NCBI GenBank assembly: GCA_030141605.1
Contig: JAQGDQ010000292.1
Span: forward strand, 186,001-250,000
Origin: Tubiluchus corallicola
Lineage: Eukaryota; Priapulida; Priapulimorpha; Priapulimorphida; Tubiluchidae
Direction of reading: 5' to 3'
DNA: 64,000 bases
Positions 37,301 to 43,300 of the stretch are shown one piece after another. The notes beneath the pieces are model-generated. The model did no database searches and had not been told where the DNA came from. It saw nothing but the letters and a program-made list of their open reading frames with translations. Each line of letters opens with the position of its first letter. Within the stretch, counting starts at the first letter, position 1. The position numbers and the translations under genes are program-made.

Positions 37301-40300
37301 TAAGCAATACACAGTCCGGGGCATGTTCTTCCTGTCATACACGTCTGTTGTCTCAGGGTAAAATATCTGAAAGTGAAATATGTACATTACTAAAATAAAT
37401 ATTAAAATGCTACAGCTATGGGCTAAAATTGATCTTGCTTAGAAGTTTAAATTCATTTATCCAAATTAATGCCAGAGCTCTCCTCTCCCCCTTTCTTAGA
37501 ATGCTGTCAACTTGCCAAGTAATGTGAAAATAAGACTAAGTAGTAGACTCTTGACATAAATGTGAACCTTGTACAAAAGAACTTTACAGAAACACTAATA
37601 ATATGTAATTACAATTATTAGAAGCTAAATTAACTGTTTTTAACTACATAGTAATAGTTAATCACAAGATGATTTAGAGCTTTAACAAAGCAAATTCTCC
37701 AAGGTGTGCAAAATGACTGTTATTCTGAAGAAGCAACATTCTAATTTATTAGAGACATTACAGTGATATTATGTTGTGAGGTATTTCCATTCACACTTCA
37801 GTGGCGAACAGTATTAGTCAGCACGTCTGACTGATTTGTAATTTTAAGTTAAGGTTGACTGTTTGGACAAATAATACTCAACTTTTATATATGTATACAG
37901 TCAGACCGAAATTGTAATTTTTTTTAAATTGAGAAAATCTGCCTAAATATAGTAAATACACAGAAAACAGAAAATTCTAATTAGTAAATTAGTCAAAATA
38001 AATAGTTATTTTTACTCCAGCACTGCATAATCAAACTATGCTACGTACAGTTTTCATTTAGTTTTACTTTAAATTTTCCATCACTTAATACTTAGCTAAG
38101 TACATATCTCCTCTTTACTAACATGACGAAACAGGAAGTCATTCAAGCTTTTTTTGAAGGGAAACACCCAAGACCTAATTTGTTTGAGAGGAAATGCAAT
38201 GACACATTTTTGAATACTAAAAACAAAAAATTATGTAACAGCATGAACATAGGCCAGCAAAACATCAACAAGACAAGCTAAAACAGAATGCTTATCCTCA
38301 AGAGTTGATTCATGTATGTCGTGCACGTTAACATCGAGTTGAGAGTTACTAACAGTACAAACTAAACTAGTGCTACATTTCACCACCAAAACGTAAAAAT
38401 CATCAAATCTCTTACTCAGAAATTGTTACCTAACCATTTTTAAAAATTGCTAAAAAACAAGCTGAAGTTAGTATACATTACCTTTGGAAACTCAATTTTT
38501 TCCATTGCACGCACCCAAAAATTTATGTTATCTGTATGTCTAAAATGAAGACCCTGCGCCTAATAAAAAAAAAGTTTACAGTTTTGAAAATCCTAAAATC
38601 CAAATGTTTCGATTTATTAATTCCTCAATGGATATACTCAAGGAACACGTGCATACAGCACATTAATAGTATGATATAGAAACGTCAGGCAAATGAGCAG
38701 TATTAACGCATCATTGAACTAATACATTTTTCAATTACATTAGAGAAATGTCTTTCAGTATCAGTTAGTAACCTTGCGAATCAGAGTAAGAGTTCCAGAC
38801 TTCCCATGCAGGAATGTTTTCATTGTGCCCAGAAAACTAATAAGCTAATAATTAATGTTGCATTTTAATGCATTTATACTTTGCCATATTGGCTAGTAAC
38901 TCTAGAAATGTACACCAGAAATAAGTTAAAGGTATGCAAAAATGAATTGAAAGTGACTAACCCAGATAAGCAAGATACCTTTGCAGAAAAGGCGACACAG
39001 TCAGTTTGGTGGAAGATTTTAAAAATATTGGTGTGCACATTGTGGTTTTGCCTTAAATTTATAGAAAACTACTGAGCACCAGCTAATTAATCCTGCTACA
39101 AAAACAGATGCAACAAATTCCCACATTAAGAAAGCAGAACAAGACAGCCTTTTGTGGTAAAGTGTACAGTTACCAGCCTATCAGTATCTCAAAAATTAAC
39201 TAACAGCTCTATACAACACATTTCGTGCTCAATACACAAACGGAAAATTACACTTGCAGCAGTTTTAAATCGTTGTAATTTTTTTGCATTTCACAACACT
39301 ACTTTGCCATGGTTGTAATGTTTTGTATTTCACAACACAACTTTGCCATGGTTATTCAAGCACATTAAACAAGGAATTACTACAGACAAAAGTTAAAACT
39401 TTATCGTGCAGTTTGGAACTCAGAAAGAGAATCCAAACTAGACTTTGGAGTTAATGTTCAAAAAAACTTCTCTAAATAATATATTTGCCTTGTATCTTGT
39501 CTGATCCCGGTCATATATTTTACGCAATGGTACCGCTTCTGGTGCAAACGAATGGCCCAGTTTAGCCAAATAAACGCCATTCATTAGACCTTCTTCAAGC
39601 AGTGTGGTAGGAGGGAGCTCCTCTGACAAAACAGCTTCCACCCATCTATTAGATAAATATAAATGATTTCAAATTAAAATTAAGTTTAGCCATTTTATAA
39701 TATCACTAGCTACTATACAAGTGTTGTAAAAGTAGAAATATATAGGTGCACAGAGATAAAATTTTGAGATTTAATCACTAATCTTCAGTCACAAAAATTT
39801 ACACACAAAGAAACAGATGTCCCTACTACTATAAACAAAGACAAAAACATATGTAATTTGACTGAAACAAAGCAAAGAAAAAATGCTCAAAAAGATTGAC
39901 TTAATTATAAAACCATCACATTGTAACAGGATTGCAGGCTTAACTGATTACTACATGGGTCTAAGATTGTTTGATGATTTGTAAATCTAAGTGTTCAACA
40001 TAACGATAAGGACCTCTTGCCATTGGTTCTTAAATGCATTTCTCACTTTTCTGCTGCTTCTTAACTCTTTCTCTTTTGCTAGATGCAAAACAGTTTCTAA
40101 TAAGGCCAGCTAGCTTTTCACCTCACTTTTCAACGTGTAGAACTCTTTTTAAGTTTCCCTGAAAATACAGCTTCACGCTCTTCAAGAAGAATTTATAAAT
40201 ATCTCCTACTACTAACAAATTTTCTTATAACCAGCATTTTCATTATTCCGAGTGACTGGGGCAATTTGTAAAAATGCTGTCTCTCCATTTTTACTTTCAC

Positions 40301-43300
40301 ATTCTCTGACTGGCGACTAATCCTAAGCTGATTATTGCCGCTAAACCATTCCTTTATTACCATTACCATATAGCTTCAGTTTATAATGGTTAGGCTGCTA
40401 CATTGCACATGGGCATACCTGGACTGTTACTGCGATAATAGTTGATACTGTGCACTATACACGCAAGAGACCTGTGTATACACTACTTTTGCTTAAACCA
40501 CTTTTCCAAAGTGCACAACTACTACAATGCATAAAAACATTTATTATGCAACGTTCATAAACTGCGCAGCCAGTTTTTACAACAACCAAAGCCCGAAAAA
40601 CAATTTCCGCCAAAACACTTGAGAAGATTCCAACAATGTGAGTCAACACACAAAACAAACACAACAAGCAGTCGTAAACAAAGGCAAGTAACAAAAATAT
40701 GAGCTAGACAAAAAATATCGTTACTAGTTCTATGCCAAGACACGTTTTGCGGTATTTAATAAGCAATGTCGATTAAACGACCCATTTACAGTAACAAATG
40801 AACAAACTTCAAAAGGTTTTTATACAAAAGCAATAATTTAAAAAAAATGGGGAAATTATCGGAGCAAATGGTTCTAACAATTAACACAACGTATGAACTT
40901 CCTCGCCGAGTCATTAAGCAGCCTTTACTGACCACAGTATCACTATTAGCTACAGTATCACTGATATTTTACCAACTGTGGGGTAGGGTACTACAACATT
41001 TTAATTCCGATAAGGAATGAAAGAAGCATTTATAACGTATTGGCAACGAATCAGGAGTAATATTTAAAATCTTTGTAAACGTTTTCTTGCAAATGTATTG
41101 GGTTTGTTTAAAGCAATTCGTATATATTATGTTATAACAATAACGCTCATATTGACATTAATACTTGTTTTCTTGGCACGAAAACTCATATCAATAGTTA
41201 ACTTTCCTGGTTAAAAACTGAAATGTAGTTTAAGGGTTTTTATTTATTTGTACATTACATAAGTCATGGCATAAAAAGATTGATATTAAATATATCTAGT
41301 CATGGCCATGAGCTACATAAAGTAGATGACGATAAATACTTATGACCATGGAAACCTCATTATAGATCCAGATGTAAATGTAAATGACCTAGCTAAGTAA
41401 TTATAATACATCGATAAACAGCAATTGGCCTCTATTTAAAAGTATATGCGTGCATAACAACAAACAGACATTTCCTACAGATACATCTAATAGCCTTTAA
41501 TGTGAAGCAAATTATGACGGGCGGACAAAACTGTTCCACCGTTTCCTGTTTGCTACTTCCATGAGACTTCCCCAGCAGGAAATAAGAGGGGATCGGGTAT
41601 TCGTCTTAAACTACTAACTACAGCTCAACAAAACACTTGTGCAAGTAGTTTATAGTTTATTAGATCCACATATTACGTACATGTTGAACAACAGTTTATA
41701 ACAATATTAAAGCCTTAAAAAACACGAGTGTAAATGGAGAGCCTACGACGGGGAGTAAACTTGTTTAAGCACTCCTAGTATGCAAGATGAAGTCAACATA
41801 TGAAAAAATCATTGAAAGTAGAAACAAGGAGATAGGTAAACGCAGGCAGACAGAAAGAGTTAAAAACAGTATCGTGACGGTGATTAGATTAAATTGCGCA
41901 TTAAAGTAAATAATCAGAGAAAAGTGAGTATGCAAATATTACAACAAATAACTAGAGAGTGTACTAATAAGCAACCACAACTAGATATTTTCAAAAAAAT
42001 ATTGTTTGAATTTTCTTTTGAAGATAAAAACTGAGTTTGAAAGTTAAATATCGCCCGTTATAGTGTTGCATAGTCTTGGTCCAGTATTGGCCATAAAATG
42101 CCTTGCAGTAACGCTAGAGAACTATAGCTGATGTAATACAATAAACTCTAAACAATATTAAAATGTATTCAAATGGAGTAGATGCTACCCAGATTGTAAT
42201 GGCCAGCACACACGCATTCATACGTGGACAACCATTATTAATTCCAAAAAATTATAAGCGATTCATTGTAATCTTACCGTTACTGTACAGTCAGAATGAA
42301 AGCAAAAAATACCAACTAACACCAACTTTGTGAACGAACAACAGCCTGCCTAACTATTAAGAGCAAAACTATTTCTTTCGCCTCAAATTGGTCAACCAGG
42401 TCTTGTGTGACTGTGGGCCATTAGAACACTAGACTGTACGGACGGTTAAAATCAACATGACGGTATTAATTTACCCGCGTCCGGTACCTGCTCATAACAA
42501 AACCCCTGAAAGGTAATTTAATGCGCAGCTATGCCATTATACTATATTTGTCAAAGCATTTGCCACATTATTTTGATAAGGTTGAGTACACACAACTAGG
42601 AACTGGCGTGTGGGAGGAATAACCTACTAGTAGCGGTAATAATAATAACAGATACAGGTTCAAAGTTGATCAGTTTGATTACTGTATTACGATACAGTTA
42701 CGCATATCAGGAAGAAGATACAGCAGCAGTTATAAAAACAGTGACTGACACTATGCAAACAATGAATTATAGCTTTGTACGGGTATAGTCAGATAATGAT
42801 CGATATTAAAAACGATACAGTAAGTTTCATCTTGAATTCTGTGTCGCACGGGGAGAGCAAATGATTTGCGGCGAATTTATAGCTTAAAACCGTGTCAAAA
42901 TAAGACGTTAAGCTAAAGCGCTCACACAACAAAATGAAATTCGCTAGTCTAGAAAAAATTATTAAGCAACTAAAGCAGACACACTTTTATATTAAATACG
43001 TGTACACATATTCTAGGCAAGCGGTGGTGTATATTGACAAAAGACAAAAGTATAAACTTTCGGAGGAAAAATCTATTGTTAAATAAAAATGTCAAATCAT
43101 ATATAGACACTAAATTACAACACCTCGGCTCGGGATTTGAAAGAAAAAGTAATATTAATCCACGGCTGGTAGCTATAAATGACTTTCACGCATGAAAAAT
43201 ACAGTGTGCGCCATAATAAATTGACACCTAAAAGCAAACATGTAATGTGAGATTCGAACGAGGAATCTTGCGACCACTAACATGCCTCAAAAACAGTCAA

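Noticed and set aside
40455..40743. Two overlapping minus-strand ORFs in IQGAP intron 2
   Set aside because: Cysteine- and hydrophobic-rich translations of AT/C-rich DNA, with no start context or similarity.
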